Shown: positions 22,955-33,500 of the stretch, one piece after another
Position numbering within the stretch: position 1 is the stretch's first letter
Layout: each line of letters starts with the position of its first letter
Source of the DNA: Bryoerythrophyllum caledonicum
Lineage: Eukaryota > Streptophyta > Bryopsida > Pottiales > Pottiaceae
DNA: 64,000 bases
Direction of reading: 5' to 3'
Assembly (NCBI GenBank): GCA_963971425.1
Contig: OZ020515.1
Coordinates: forward strand, 13,408,291-13,472,290
Notes under the pieces: model-generated
Told to the model about the DNA's origin: nothing
The model's database searches: none
Seen by the model: the letters and a program-made list of their open reading frames with translations, nothing else
Position numbers and translations under genes: made by a program

Positions 22955-23841
22955 GCCCGGGACATTGGCATCGAGAAAAAGCCGGTTATGGGATATACAA
23001 TTCAACTAAACAAATTAAATTAGGCAAAAGACTACATGGACTCCAAAATATTCTAAGAGCCGAAATGATGGCTATACATAAAACCTTTAAAATAATCACC
23101 ACTCAATACCCAAACGAACCGGCTCACATTGTTACAGATTGCATAAATGTATTATATTTCCTTAATACACACATTAAACACCCTACTTTACACAACAGTC
23201 ACCCGGATAAAGCTATCCTCACATCTATGGTTGCAATGCTCCAAAATCGTACACAGATTACTACACTCCACAAAGTCCGAGCTCATGCTAATATCGACGG
23301 CAATGAACAAGCCGACAAACTAGCAAAGGAAGGAAGAGAAAAAACCCACAAGAATGCCGAACACCCATTTGAACACGCCCATGCCACCCCATATTACTTT
23401 CATAGATATGAATGGCCCTCCATGGGCAAAACTCCCGATAAAGGCCCTATACGATTCTTGGACAAATACCTCAAAAAACATGATCTTGTAAATAACCTAG
23501 AAAAACTTACAGAAAACTTCCCCAATATAGATAAATGGACTGGCAACCCAAACATTCATAACATACTATCCAACAATTTTTGGAAAAACCCCATTATAAC
23601 GGATCCACAAATAACATGCCTAATCAAATTCCGCACCGGACAATACATGGGCAATGCCCGCAAACAACTCTTCTTTGGAATAGAAAGATTTCCTACAGTT
23701 ACATGTCCAATTTGCAACACCACGGACCCAGACACATGGCTACATGTCTTACTCAAGTGCCAAAACCCCCATACACACTCACTAATTGTCAAAAGACATA
23801 ACAAAGCCGTATGGGCTATTCGGAAACTACTTATATCATGA
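22905..23841 (+). pseudogene. LINE ORF2 segment: RNase H domain and CCHC finger
   Basis: The RNase H domain starts near 22905 with YYTDGSF (first catalytic Asp), then AGYGIY, RAEMMAIHK (Glu), IVTDCINV (Asp) and KVRAHANIDGNEQADKLAK (His and the last Asp). About 100 residues on comes CPICNTTDPDTWLHVLLKC (23704-23760), a C-x2-C-x9-H-x4-C finger, then KRHNKAVWAIRKLL. The finger plus RHN pattern is the standard lead-in to the restriction-like endonuclease of RLE-bearing LINEs. The frame stops at 23841 just before that domain, by a one-base-type shift. Confidence 0.85.
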
Positions 23842-24388
23842 CATAACAACTAAATCCCGATGTTTCATTCTCATGAATGCCGGAACCTTTAATGACAACC
23901 CACAAGAAAATACGGTCCCTCCTTGGCTATTACCATGCATATGTTACACTCAAAGATGCCACTGTAATGCAAGATTCAAACCGGACCTACTATGTGTTAG
24001 AGGACTTTCATACAAAGACCCCCCACCAAACCACATTGATCCTAGTCTCACCATCCAATTTATTGAATTCACATATTGCAATGATAGATTCTCTCCGGAC
24101 ACCATTGCAAACAAAACAACTAAATACCAACCACTACTTGACGATATTCAAGCACTAGGATGGAAAGTAGACCCCCTCATTGTCATCATCGCGGGTGCTA
24201 GAGCCACCACCTTCTTTCCCTCAATGACAACCCTTGAAGAAACATTTAAAATCCCCATCACTTCAATCAAAACCACTTTTTCAAATATTAACATTATTGC
24301 AATTCAATATGCTATGTTGATACTCCTACATAAACGTAAACTTGAAAACAACCAACCCCTTCCTGACGCTTCAAACCCCCCTCCATAG
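23830..24388 (+). pseudogene. LINE ORF2 C-terminus: restriction-like (PD-(D/E)xK) endonuclease
   Basis: In the frame used after about 23830 the sequence holds FKPDLLCVRG (KPD at 23978-23986), then QFIEFTYCNDRF with an acidic residue at 24065, then a conserved Lys/Tyr stretch (NKTTKYQPLLDDIQALGWKV) and the hydrophobic strand PLIVIIAGARATTF. This KPD...(E)...K..Y layout after a CCHC finger and RHN motif is that of the RLE nuclease of R2/NeSL-type LINEs. Combined with the APE domain upstream it gives two nucleases in one ORF. The family call rests on motif order only; a structure prediction would decide. Confidence 0.7.
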
Positions 24389-24489
24389 ATCTACACTTGC
24401 ATTCTGCATTTCACTGCACTTGCCCTCCCTCTTTTGGGACTTTTTGGAACCTAGGGTCCTTTTTGATACTGGTTACTTGTTACTGGGTA

Positions 24490-24627
24490 CATAGTGTCTA
24501 CCCTCGAAAGGGGGAAGTAGTTCCATACTACTAACCCATGCCCGGTGGGCTTGGACTTAGTGGTGGAATGAACAGACACTTCACTCACGCCGGCCCCCTT
24601 TCGGGGACCGGCGTTCTTCTTCTTCTT
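24490..24627 (+). other. LINE 3' tail: conserved block, hairpin and (TTC)n end
   Basis: A conserved block (GGGGGAAGTAGTTC...ACTAACCCATG) is followed by an inverted repeat, CGCCGGCCCC (24588-24597) against GGGGACCGGCG (24603-24613), forming a strong stem-loop. The element then ends in TTC repeats (24614-24627) instead of poly-A. The same block, a hairpin in the same place and the TTC end occur in the SINE at 29013. Such tails are the recognition site of the LINE reverse transcriptase in stringent-type LINEs. Confidence 0.8.
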
Positions 24628-25067
24628 ACAAGACCAATAAAGGAACAATATATCAATAGCAGACGAGGTTGACGAGACTATGGTCGGTGATGGCCATGAT
24701 GGCAACATATCAAATATTATTGTCAAGAGGCTGAGGGGCAATTTACACTACAGACTAAGAGCCATGACCAAGGAAAATGGATTAATTCTATAGTCACACT
24801 TCATGGTCACAGTTCAAAAAAATGTAATTTATAAAGCCCTTGGGCCTCTCACTAAGTGTAAACCGAACTTGGATTGGGAAGAATGACCGTGCACTAAAAA
24901 GTGGGCGTGCTGATTTTTTTAATGAATGCCTAAAAAAGGCAATTTTGGAAAATTTTGTCATAATTTACCATCTCTCTTTCTTGTCCTCCTTCTCATTCTT
25001 CCCTTCTCTTCTCTTCTCTAGCCTTGAGTTTCTTCTTCTCTTCTCTTCCCCTAAAATTGCAGCAACC

Positions 25068-26424
25068 ATGGTTTCGATGGAGGAGAGGAGAAGGAGTCTT
25101 GTCGTAGTTTTAGGGTTATACATGTGTTTGTACATGCTTGCAAAGCATGCTGCAGATATGCAAGCCTTGATCTTGCAAGGAGAATGGGAGAAGTTTGCTT
25201 TTTTCAGCTTGCTTCATGAAAGTTTTGGTTTTAGAGAGGGGAGCACATCGAGACAAGCCCGAATGTTTAGATTTGTGGACCGTTTGTTGTTGGATTCATA
25301 GACGGAGAAGGATTTTAGGAGTCGGACTCGAGTCTTTCAGTACTTTCAGATTTTTAATTGTGTGAGAGATTGGGGCCATATTTGAAGAAAGAATGTACTC
25401 GTTTTAGGCCAATTGTGCCTGTACAAGATAGGGTTGCAATGTCTTTGCACAGTTTGGGCACTGGTGATGGATTGCGGAGCATACGAGATTTGTATGGAGT
25501 TCACAAGAGTACACTTTCAATAGTTCTACGCGAGTTTTGTAAATGTGTTCGGAAGCATCTTCAACTACTTTTTGTTCAAACTCTAAATGAATCGTAGTTT
25601 AGAGCATTAGCTTCACGGTTTAAACAAGTACATGGAATACCTTACATTATTGGAGCATTTGAAGGGTCCCACATTCCTGTATTAGCTTTTGTCGTTGGTG
25701 GAGAAGATTACTATTGTAGAAAGTCCTTTCATTCAACAATTTTACAAGGGATTATTGGACCACATTGCGTGTTTTGGCATTATGAGTTTCGTTGGGCTGG
25801 TAGTCTTCATGATTGGGCTGTGTTTCAGATTACAAGAATAGAACGAGCTTGCATTGAAGGTAAGTTGTAACCCTACAAATTGATTGGAGATGCGGCATAT
25901 CCGGTGAGACCTTGGATGTATTGTCCATTCAAAGGCGGGAAGGCAACATTATTTGGTAGGGAGGCAAATTGGAATTTTATTCAATCATCTACTTGCATGT
26001 GTGGAAAGAGCATTTGGGATATTGAAGGGACGATGGAGGATAATTATGAAAAGATTTGAAGTGCCCTTGAGGAGTATGCTTGATATTGTAGCAAGTTGTA
26101 TAGTTCTACACAACATATGGATTATTAATAGTGATGGCATCGAAGATGATTGGATTGTTGAAGCTGAGGAAAAACTGAGGAAGAGAGTAGTCGAAGGAGA
26201 GATTAGGGATGGCAGTAGATTATGTGCCTATTTCGGACAAGGTAAATGATGGTGAAACTGAAATTTTTTTAATCAAAGAAAATGAGAAGACAAATGATTT
26301 GCTTCGTGAAGCTACAATGATGCATGAACTAATAGTTGAAAGCTTGTGGCAATATAAACTACACACTAGGTCCGCCATCATTGATACGGATAGTGATAGT
26401 GGATCAGATCATCTAGAAGAGTAG
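25068..26424 (+). pseudogene. Harbinger (DDE_Tnp_4-type) transposase, broken
   Basis: The N-terminal helix-turn-helix-like part (KECTRFRPIVPVQDRVAMSL, IRDLYGVHKSTLS) is followed by the nuclease core: GAFEGSHIPV, YYCRKSFHSTILQG, WAGSLHDWAVF, KLIGDAAYPVRPWMYCPF and ERAFGILKGRWRI. The first catalytic position, normally Asp in G-A-x-D-G-S-H, is Glu here; the second Asp and the Glu are kept. There are stops at 25299 (TAG), about 25595 and about 25868, and frameshifts near 25355, 26000 and 26200. It is clearly non-functional. Confidence 0.85.
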
Positions 26425-26469
26425 CTAGAACTTTTCTAGCAATGCTGGAAAATTCCTATCCATGTTTTT

Positions 26470-27786
26470 CAAGAAATTGATGGATTCCTGAAATGTAGTA
26501 ATAAGGGCGCTGGAATTACCAACCACTTTTCCAAAAGCCCCTCTATCTTGTCTGGTGTCTTCTTTTTCATCTCTTGTGTTGTTGGTACTGGAATTAATGT
26601 AGAAATTGTTTCAGTAGAAGTAAGTGAAGACGGAGTGAGATGTTCTTCAATTATTTTGGTTGCACTTGCTGGAATTTGATTGTGTACACTTGCTCTACTT
26701 CTATTCCATTTGTACATTTTGTCAAACCATTTGCACTCTTGTTTCCTATACGTTCCCAAAACCCTCATTAGCCCTCTTGTCCGTTCTATACTCCTTTAGA
26801 ATCATCTTGTATTTCTTCTTGCATGATAATCATGTACGGCTGAAACCTTTGATTGCTGCCACCATACGGCTCTGTAATTTGATCCACGTATTGCAAGAAA
26901 CATCCAAAAAGATTATCAGAACATTGAAAAGATGCAATAAGGGCTCAAAAACGATGATTGTAAAATAATTCCAGCACATAGGAATAGACAGTTTCAAGCT
27001 TAAATAGGCAATGGGAAGAGATTTGCACATCAAAAGAGGTTGGGAGGATGGCAGAGGTGTTTGGAGGAATCTCTTTGCTTGGTGCAGACCGGAGTTCAAA
27101 TCCCCTCGCGCGTGAGATTGTCCTGAAATAGCCGAAAACCAGAATGCCTCCGTGGTAGCGGCCGAACACTTTTTGGAGGGAGGGGGGGCATAGGCATGGG
27201 CATGGGCATGCGGCTAAGGCCTTCTACGGCCCACATACGCCCGCATTTGCAAGCATTTGCCCTGCTACTTGAATTGAAACAAACAAAAAATTTGGAAAAA
27301 AATACCTTGCATATTTGTTGTTTGCGTGAATTCATCGTCCATCCTATTCGGATAGCAATCAACTGGTGTACTTCAAAATCCCTCCACTTCACTAAAACAA
27401 CTCCCTCCTCATCCGACTCTCCAAGCTCAATTGCGTCAGTTTTGGTGGGTGTTTTCTTCGCCTTCCCTCTAAGTGTAGCCTTCTCTTTCAATGGACGCCT
27501 TCTCTTCTTCTCTATGCCCTTTGCAGCTATAGCCACCTCTTCTTTCACTTAAGATTTCAGTTCCAATAGTAGAAGAAGGCACAAAAGAAGGAGGTCGGAA
27601 TGCACTAGAAGAAGAGCTAAAAAGATTCGGACCATGCTTCAATTGACGATGTAGAATCTGAGAAAACAATGTAGGATTGGTCCTGAAAATTGGAGCTGCA
27701 ATTTCTTGCATCCATTGTGAATTCTGGGACCATGCTTGTCCTTGCAACTCCTTAAAGGAGTCTTCATCCGGACTGTACCCCTCCAT
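26470..27786 (-). pseudogene. Harbinger-associated MYB/SANT-like ORF, broken
   Basis: On the minus strand the frame from ATG 27786 (MEGYSPDEDSFKELQ) shifts near 27550 into a Lys-rich stretch and the SANT-like VKWRDFEVHQLIAIR. A GT donor follows at about 27305 and a second exon-like part contains ECKWFDKMYKWNRSRAS. These blocks are characteristic of the accessory protein encoded beside Harbinger transposases, thought to bring the transposase to DNA and the nucleus. Frameshifts and stops show decay. The intron holds the SINE-like sequence at 27035. Confidence 0.6.
27035..27140 (+). mobile_element. Possible SINE head with polymerase III A and B boxes
   Basis: TGGCAGAGGTG fits the A-box consensus, and GAGTTCAAATC about 35 bases downstream fits the B box. 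The acceptor ends do not pair, so this is not an intact tRNA gene. It lies in the intron-like part of the Harbinger accessory ORF. Low complexity follows (GGGCAT repeats near 27190). No target duplication found. Confidence 0.4.
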
Positions 27787-28029
27787 GATTCGAAAAACAA
27801 AACGAAGAAAAAAAAACAAGCCAAAATGACAAAATACAGCAAGAATCAAGGCACACAAGACAAATGAGGGAATGATACAAGGAAAGCGATGACCTTTTCT
27901 ACTTTGAGTTCAAAGTGTAACGGTATGAGGTAATAAAGGGTGGCCGCCATTGTATCTACAATAACATTGGGCCTCCTAAAAAAATTAAATTAAATTAAAA
28001 AAACGGCATTTCAAGCCCATGGTCTTCTC

Positions 28030-28675
28030 GTTCAGCAATGAGAGAACCCTTTTTGCCTCTCTCGCCGCAAAATCCGGGGGACCCTTCAACATTATCCACT
28101 AGGCTTGTTTCTAGACCTTTTCAAGACCTCAATTCCTTTGGTCACTTTTTTTTTTCCTCGTTGTGTAAACCCAAGTCATCATAGGATGAGTTGATGGAGC
28201 CAATCACAGATTTTAGAGGTGCATGAGACGAGTTCTTGGTCCGTAGTGTAAACCGCCCCTGAATGGTCCTTTTCAATGGATCTTAGCTTTGCATTTTGCA
28301 TATTTGCCTCTGCATATTTGCCACTGCATTAGGTGTTTATCTTTCCCAATGAATTTTAGGATGGTCTCCAAACATCCCATTGAAGAGCTTTGAATCCAAA
28401 GGCTCTGAGTTTACGGAAGTAGATTTAAATGATGTTGGAGGTAGAGGCATGGGCGGATCGTGAAGAGTAACGTAGATGCATTTTTACACACACATGCTTC
28501 ACCAACCAACAATGCTAGAATGTGAGAGTTGAACCATGAGCAATCGGCACTTGATTTTTTTTGGTTAAAAATGGTAGGAAAGATTCTAAAAAAATTATAG
28601 ATTTTAAGTTAAGTAGAATTATGTAATTGTTAAAAACAATATTTTTGAAATATGTTGCCATGGATTATTCTTTCA
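28030..28675. other. Spacer with no recognisable gene
   Basis: Mixed low-GC sequence with no open frame of note. A motif AGTGTAAACCG occurs here (28238) and at 24856, possibly marking related transposon ends, but it is too short to decide. Confidence 0.4.
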
Positions 28676-28679
28676 CAGT

Positions 28680-29535
28680 TTTTATCCCTAATGGACCGTG
28701 ACAGTTTCACACCAAAAACACTTCAAAACTGTAGATTCTAGTGCAATGAGTAAGGAAGGAAACAAAAACTCTTATTTTTTGTTTTGATCATAGGATCTCA
28801 ATTAAGACTTATTAAGTAACATACTCACAAATTTCATAAACTTTGACCATACGGATTGAAAGATTATAGTCTTCAAAGCAAGAAAGATGGTTAATTTTTT
28901 TCCCTACATCGAGTCGGTCAACAAACTTTGACTTCACTTAGAATCATAATTTTGCACTAGACAAGAACAGAATTCATTACCATTATGTTAAGTATGATAT
29001 TAGTTCCTTGTAAGGCACCATGGCCTTAGTGTGGTGGTTTGGGTCATGGCACCCCGTAAAGTGGTTGTGAGTTCAAGTCTCAATGTCGGTGTGGTGCCTA
29101 CCACCATAGTCCACCTAACTATGGTGGAGTTCTTGAGACTTCGTTGTATGGGTATCCAGAAGGCCCTTTGGAGGATGTCACGTCGATTGTCTCTAAGGCA
29201 CTTAGTGTAGGGAAGCACTTAGTGTAGAAAAGTATTTATCCTTAAAAGAGGGAAGTAGTTCTATTACACTAACCCATGTCTCATGACCATTAGAATCACT
29301 AAGTACAGTACTTAATGACCATGTGCTTAGTCAAGAGAATGAACAAACATTATAATCAAGCCGCTTTCCTCTGGAGACCGGAGTTCTTCTTCTTCTAGTT
29401 CCTTGTACACTGATTTTTAGAGGTAAAGAAGAGGTATAGCATATTCAAAACAATTGTGCAAGGAGTGGAGGTTCAAAATTTGCCAAATCACGTTTTGTTG
29501 TTAGCTTAATATGCTTAGAATGATAATACAAACAA
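28680..29535 (-). repeat. Dispersed repeat family, copy B, interrupted by a SINE
   Basis: The reverse complement of 28680-29012 plus 29408-29535 lines up with copies A (7194) and C (61232), including the blocks CACTAGAATCAACAATTTTG, TGACTTC...AAGTGAAGTC and the AACTAACATCAT region. Copies A and C run through the junction without the ~383-bp insert. That defines the pre-insertion sequence. Confidence 0.75.
29013..29395 (+). mobile_element. tRNA-derived SINE with LINE-like 3' tail and 12-bp target duplication
   Basis: Flanks are a perfect 12-bp duplication TAGTTCCTTGTA at 29001-29012 and 29396-29407. The head (29013-29099) has a pairing acceptor stem (AGGCACCA with TGGTGCCT), an A box TTAGTGTGGTGG (29026-29037) and a B box GAGTTCAAGTC (29069-29079). 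The 3' part repeats the LINE tail: GGAAGTAGTTC...ACTAACCCATG, GAATGAACA, a stem-loop (CCGCTTTCC / GGAGACCGG) and TTC repeats. Pol III would transcribe it and the LINE machinery would copy it. It is inserted into dispersed repeat copy B. Confidence 0.9.
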
Positions 29536-29594
29536 TTAATAACAAGGGGTACATTACATACTGTTGTGGAACAAATAAAAAGTAAAAAAAATAT

Positions 29595-30100
29595 GAAATT
29601 TTGAAGTATTATGTGGAAAAGAAGAAGTGTTTTTGCCTGATAATGTGTAGAAATGTTTGATTTGAGTTTAAATGCTATTTTTCACTATTGACAACATATA
29701 TTTGTGACATTATAAAAGGAAATAAGATTACTTGCTAGTACCAAAAATATCACGATTAATAGAGTGTCACAGCAAATGTTTTTGGAATTGCCCGACATGC
29801 CCGCACTTGAGAAGTTTTCCTTTAAGATGGAATAAATTTTTTTCCATACGTAAGAAATATGAAGATCTCTAACTTTTATGTGGAAAGGAGGGAAATTTTT
29901 AGTTCCTTGTCCAACAATGTGTGATAATGTGTAAAAATGTTTGACAATGTTTGACTAGGGTTAATATGCTATATTCACTAAAGACAATCTTTTTGGACGA
30001 TATAAAAAGAAGTAATATTAATTGCTAATATTGGAAATCTTACATTTGATAAAGTGTTATAGCAAAAGTTTTTGGGGGTGCCTGACGTGCCCACTCTTTC
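29595..30100. repeat. Diverged tandem duplication of about 240 bp
   Basis: 29595-29815 and 29860-30100 share an ordered series of blocks: TTATGTGGAAA, AATGTGTARAAATGTTTGA, TATTCACTA, GACAA, GTGTYAYAGCAAAWGTTTTTGG and GCCYGACRTGCCC. Parts of these blocks also occur near copy C (about 61080-61140, reverse). This suggests the dispersed family is longer than its best-conserved 470 bp. Confidence 0.6.
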
Positions 30101-30599
30101 CATTTGAAATTCAAAACCCTATAACTTTTTCGTTAACTATCGGCTTTGTGAACAAATTGTTCTCGCACTGAGGTTTTAGTAATGACCATCTACAATAAAA
30201 ATAGGAATGTTATAAAATGACACTATAGGAACCTGACCAAGCTTTCAAAAAATCCATTTATCATCTATGGTCTCTAAAAATGCTTCATTTGATATGCATT
30301 GTGGACAACGCCCTTTGAAGTTGAAGAATGAGCTTCCAAATATGTACATTAGAGTAATTGCAACTAATTTCTATTTTCACTTCACATTTTGAATTTTGAC
30401 TATGACTACAAGGAAAAAGAGGGTCTTTGAAAAGGAGGTATTGTTTCTAGCTCTCTTGCAATTGCACAATTCCAATACACAATTTATGTTTTTTTTTTGA
30501 AACAAAACAAACCAGGTTTGATTGCAAAAAGTCACTAGTACAGACCAGTGCGCCAGTTCCGGCGACACCAAAAGACTCAGGACTCAAGACTAACATGAA

Positions 30600-33500
30600 A
30601 CTCTTTGACCCAGACAATGTGGTCGCCTTCAATGCTACACAACAACTCATGACAACCCCAAGTGGAGTCGAAAAGGTTTGTCGCCTTGTTTCTACTAGCC
30701 TCGGTGTTGGCAGTGAGAACTCTGCCCCAAGCAATCCTCCCATAATCAGTGAGGCCCTGCCAAATGACATTCTCAATCTTGTTTTGATTCCACCTCATCT
30801 AGTTGAACACCCATTCGTTCCTGGCAAGCCAAATAGTCCAAAGAGTAATCCCTCTTAAAAAGAGCCAGATTCTACTAAGGTTCACGAATCTCCTAGGGGG
30901 CCTACTACCAAAGAGTGTTTGCTTGAAGTTAACAATGCTCCATTGGGAGTGAGGGGACTTACTGAGACGACGAAGAATCTCATTCACATAGTCCCACGAG
31001 CCTCTAGCTTGGCTACAGCTCCAGAACCTATGCAGAATGCTCTCCTGCTCACCCATACTGCAAACAGTGCAACTATCATCAATGTGAGGAGAAGTGCGTT
31101 TCTTCCATTGATTCACCGCAACAGCTTTGTGCCACAATTGCCAGATAAGCCCCGTTTTTTTTTCCACTTCGCTCTTTATCCCAAACATAGCGCCATCTAA
31201 GTTTGAAGTTGTTGGGAAGGACTTGACTCCATTTCTTCTAGACCACATTCGGTGGTGGACGGCGAGCTCGAAGAAGCATCCTCCCGTGTTTGGTAGAATA
31301 GTTCAGGAAGGAGATATGCTTTTTTTTGTCAGGCCAGATGATGCGTCTTGGGTCCCACATGAGGGAGCTGATTTTCTCATAGTAAAGAAGAATCCATTTC
31401 TCCTTTTTGTCTTTTTTAAAGTTAACCACTCTCACCCTTTCGAGTTTCCTCCAAGTAGTGAGAGTATTGTTACCTAAAGCCGTCGGGCTCTTGAGGAGAA
31501 TTCTTGCCTTTTCTCGACAGTGTAAAGGCCTTCACTAGCATTGACTTGCCAAGCTCCATTTTTACCAATTTCGCCTCTTCCTTGAAGAACTTGTCCCAAA
31601 AAAACCCACGAAGGCAAGGTATCGTCATTAAGTTCGAAAATTCCAAGCCAACCACTACATTTCGGGGGGTGGTACCAAATTTGAAACCAATATCTGCCAA
31701 TCGGATTAAGTCTTTGAAGAATCTCCTCCCAAACCTCAAATTTTGTTTCTCTCAATCCAAACTTTTCCCCAGCATCATGTGCAACAATAAAACGATTCTC
31801 TTCTTGTATCCATATGTCTCTAGTATAAATCATTCCATTCCTAGCTAAAGTTGCCTTACGTTGTGTCGAGAGGTGGACACCTTCTGTTAGAGCACCTCTA
31901 GCTGTCCACAGTGGTGAGCTGAGCCATTCATCTAAAGAGTCCGGCGTTAATGATGACTTCATTGAATAGGCTACGCCAAGCTCGTTTGACCTTGTTCCAT
32001 AGCTTAGATCCACTTGGACTTTGGAAACCTTTGTTAGTAAACCACCAAAGGTTGGGTGGCCACCTTGGGCCTGAAGCGGGTCGGCATTGCTCCAATCTAT
32101 AGCGGATTAAGGACGTGAAAGTTGATTGGCTAGGCATACAGGCTGCTATTATCCATTTATATATCAGGGCTATCATTGCTACATCAGGGCTATCATTGCT
32201 TCCATGGAGTCTACCACACCGAGACCTCCCAGTGCTTTCCTCTGGCAAATTGAGCTCCATGCCATTCTAGCTCTTGAGGGCTGGGGTGTGCCAACCCACA
32301 TATAGTTTTGTATTTTTGCAGTGACTTTCTTCACCCCTATGCTACTTCCTCCCCATATTGCAAGATACAACAAGGTAGTAGATACTAGGATGCTATTACC
32401 AGTTATGATTCTGGCCGTGCTATTTGCTCTAACCTTTGACCAATATTCCAGTTTCTTATCAATCTTTTCTTGAAGGAAGATGTCAATATTACTCGTTGTG
32501 AGGTCAAGTCCAAAGGCCGTTCTCAACAACTTGGCAATTTCTCCCTCTTGTGGCCATTTGAAACTAAGAATTTGAGTCCAAGGAGGTCGGGGTTGCCCAA
32601 CCTGACCCCATAGATATGTTGCCGACTTGTCTCTGTTCAGCAATAAACTAGAGGCTTCTTCAAATTCCTCCAAAGTCTCAATTACATTACCTACCACTTC
32701 TTCCTCCGCTAGGACTGTAAATGAGATATCATCGGCATATTGCAGAAGGACCTGTGGCTCCTTTGCTCCTGGGAGGTTTATACCTTTGATTCTCCCTCTA
32801 ATAATCTCTCTTTTGATGCAACTGTTGAGAATTTCTCCTACAATAAGGAAGAGATATGGCGCCAAAGGACACCCTTGCCTTACTCCTTGTTCTATAGTGA
32901 AGGCTTCTGTAACTCTTCCAATTACACTTACTCTGGCTTTGGCATTTCTATATAGTAGTGCAACCATGTCTAGAAATTCCTTAGGAAAGTCCATAGCTTC
33001 CGAGACACAAAAAATGAAACTAAGATCAACACGGTCGTAGGCTTTAGAGAAATCTAGCTTTAGGAAGAGAAGGGGTTGGTTAGAGAGTTTGGCATGGTGG
33101 ATTGTCTCATGAGTCAGGAATATATTGTCTAAAATATATCTCATGGGAAGGAAGGTTGACTGATCTGAACTTATCAGGTCCATTAAGATTGGCTGTAATC
33201 TTATTTGTTGTGCTTTGGCGTAGATTTTGTACGCCACATTGAGCAAGGTGATGGGCCGCCAATTATTGAGACTTCCTCGGCTTCCCCCTTTATGTATCAG
33301 AGCAATTAATCCTTCTGTTACCCCATTGTGGAAACAACCTCTATCCACAACTTCCTTTACCATCTCAAGGTAGTTGGCTCCAATTGTCTCCCATAATTTT
33401 TTGTAAAACTCCGTTGCTATACCATCTGGCCCTGGCGATTTACCAAAGGCTAGTTGGTCCACTGCGGAAGAAAGTTCTCTTAAAGTTAGTTCTACCTTCA

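Larger units (their letters stand above)
24840..27960. mobile_element. PIF/Harbinger DNA transposon, degraded, with two convergent ORFs
   Basis: A DDE transposase-like frame on plus (25068-26424) faces a MYB/SANT-like partner frame on minus (27786-26470), the typical two-gene layout of plant PIF/Harbinger elements. Both are broken by frameshifts and stops. I could not identify terminal inverted repeats or a 3-bp target duplication with confidence, so the outer limits are approximate. Confidence 0.65.

Noticed and set aside
29013-29099. Functional tRNA gene
   Set aside because: The acceptor stem pairs and the A/B boxes are present, but the arms are irregular. The unit continues into a LINE-like tail bounded by a target duplication, so it is a SINE head.
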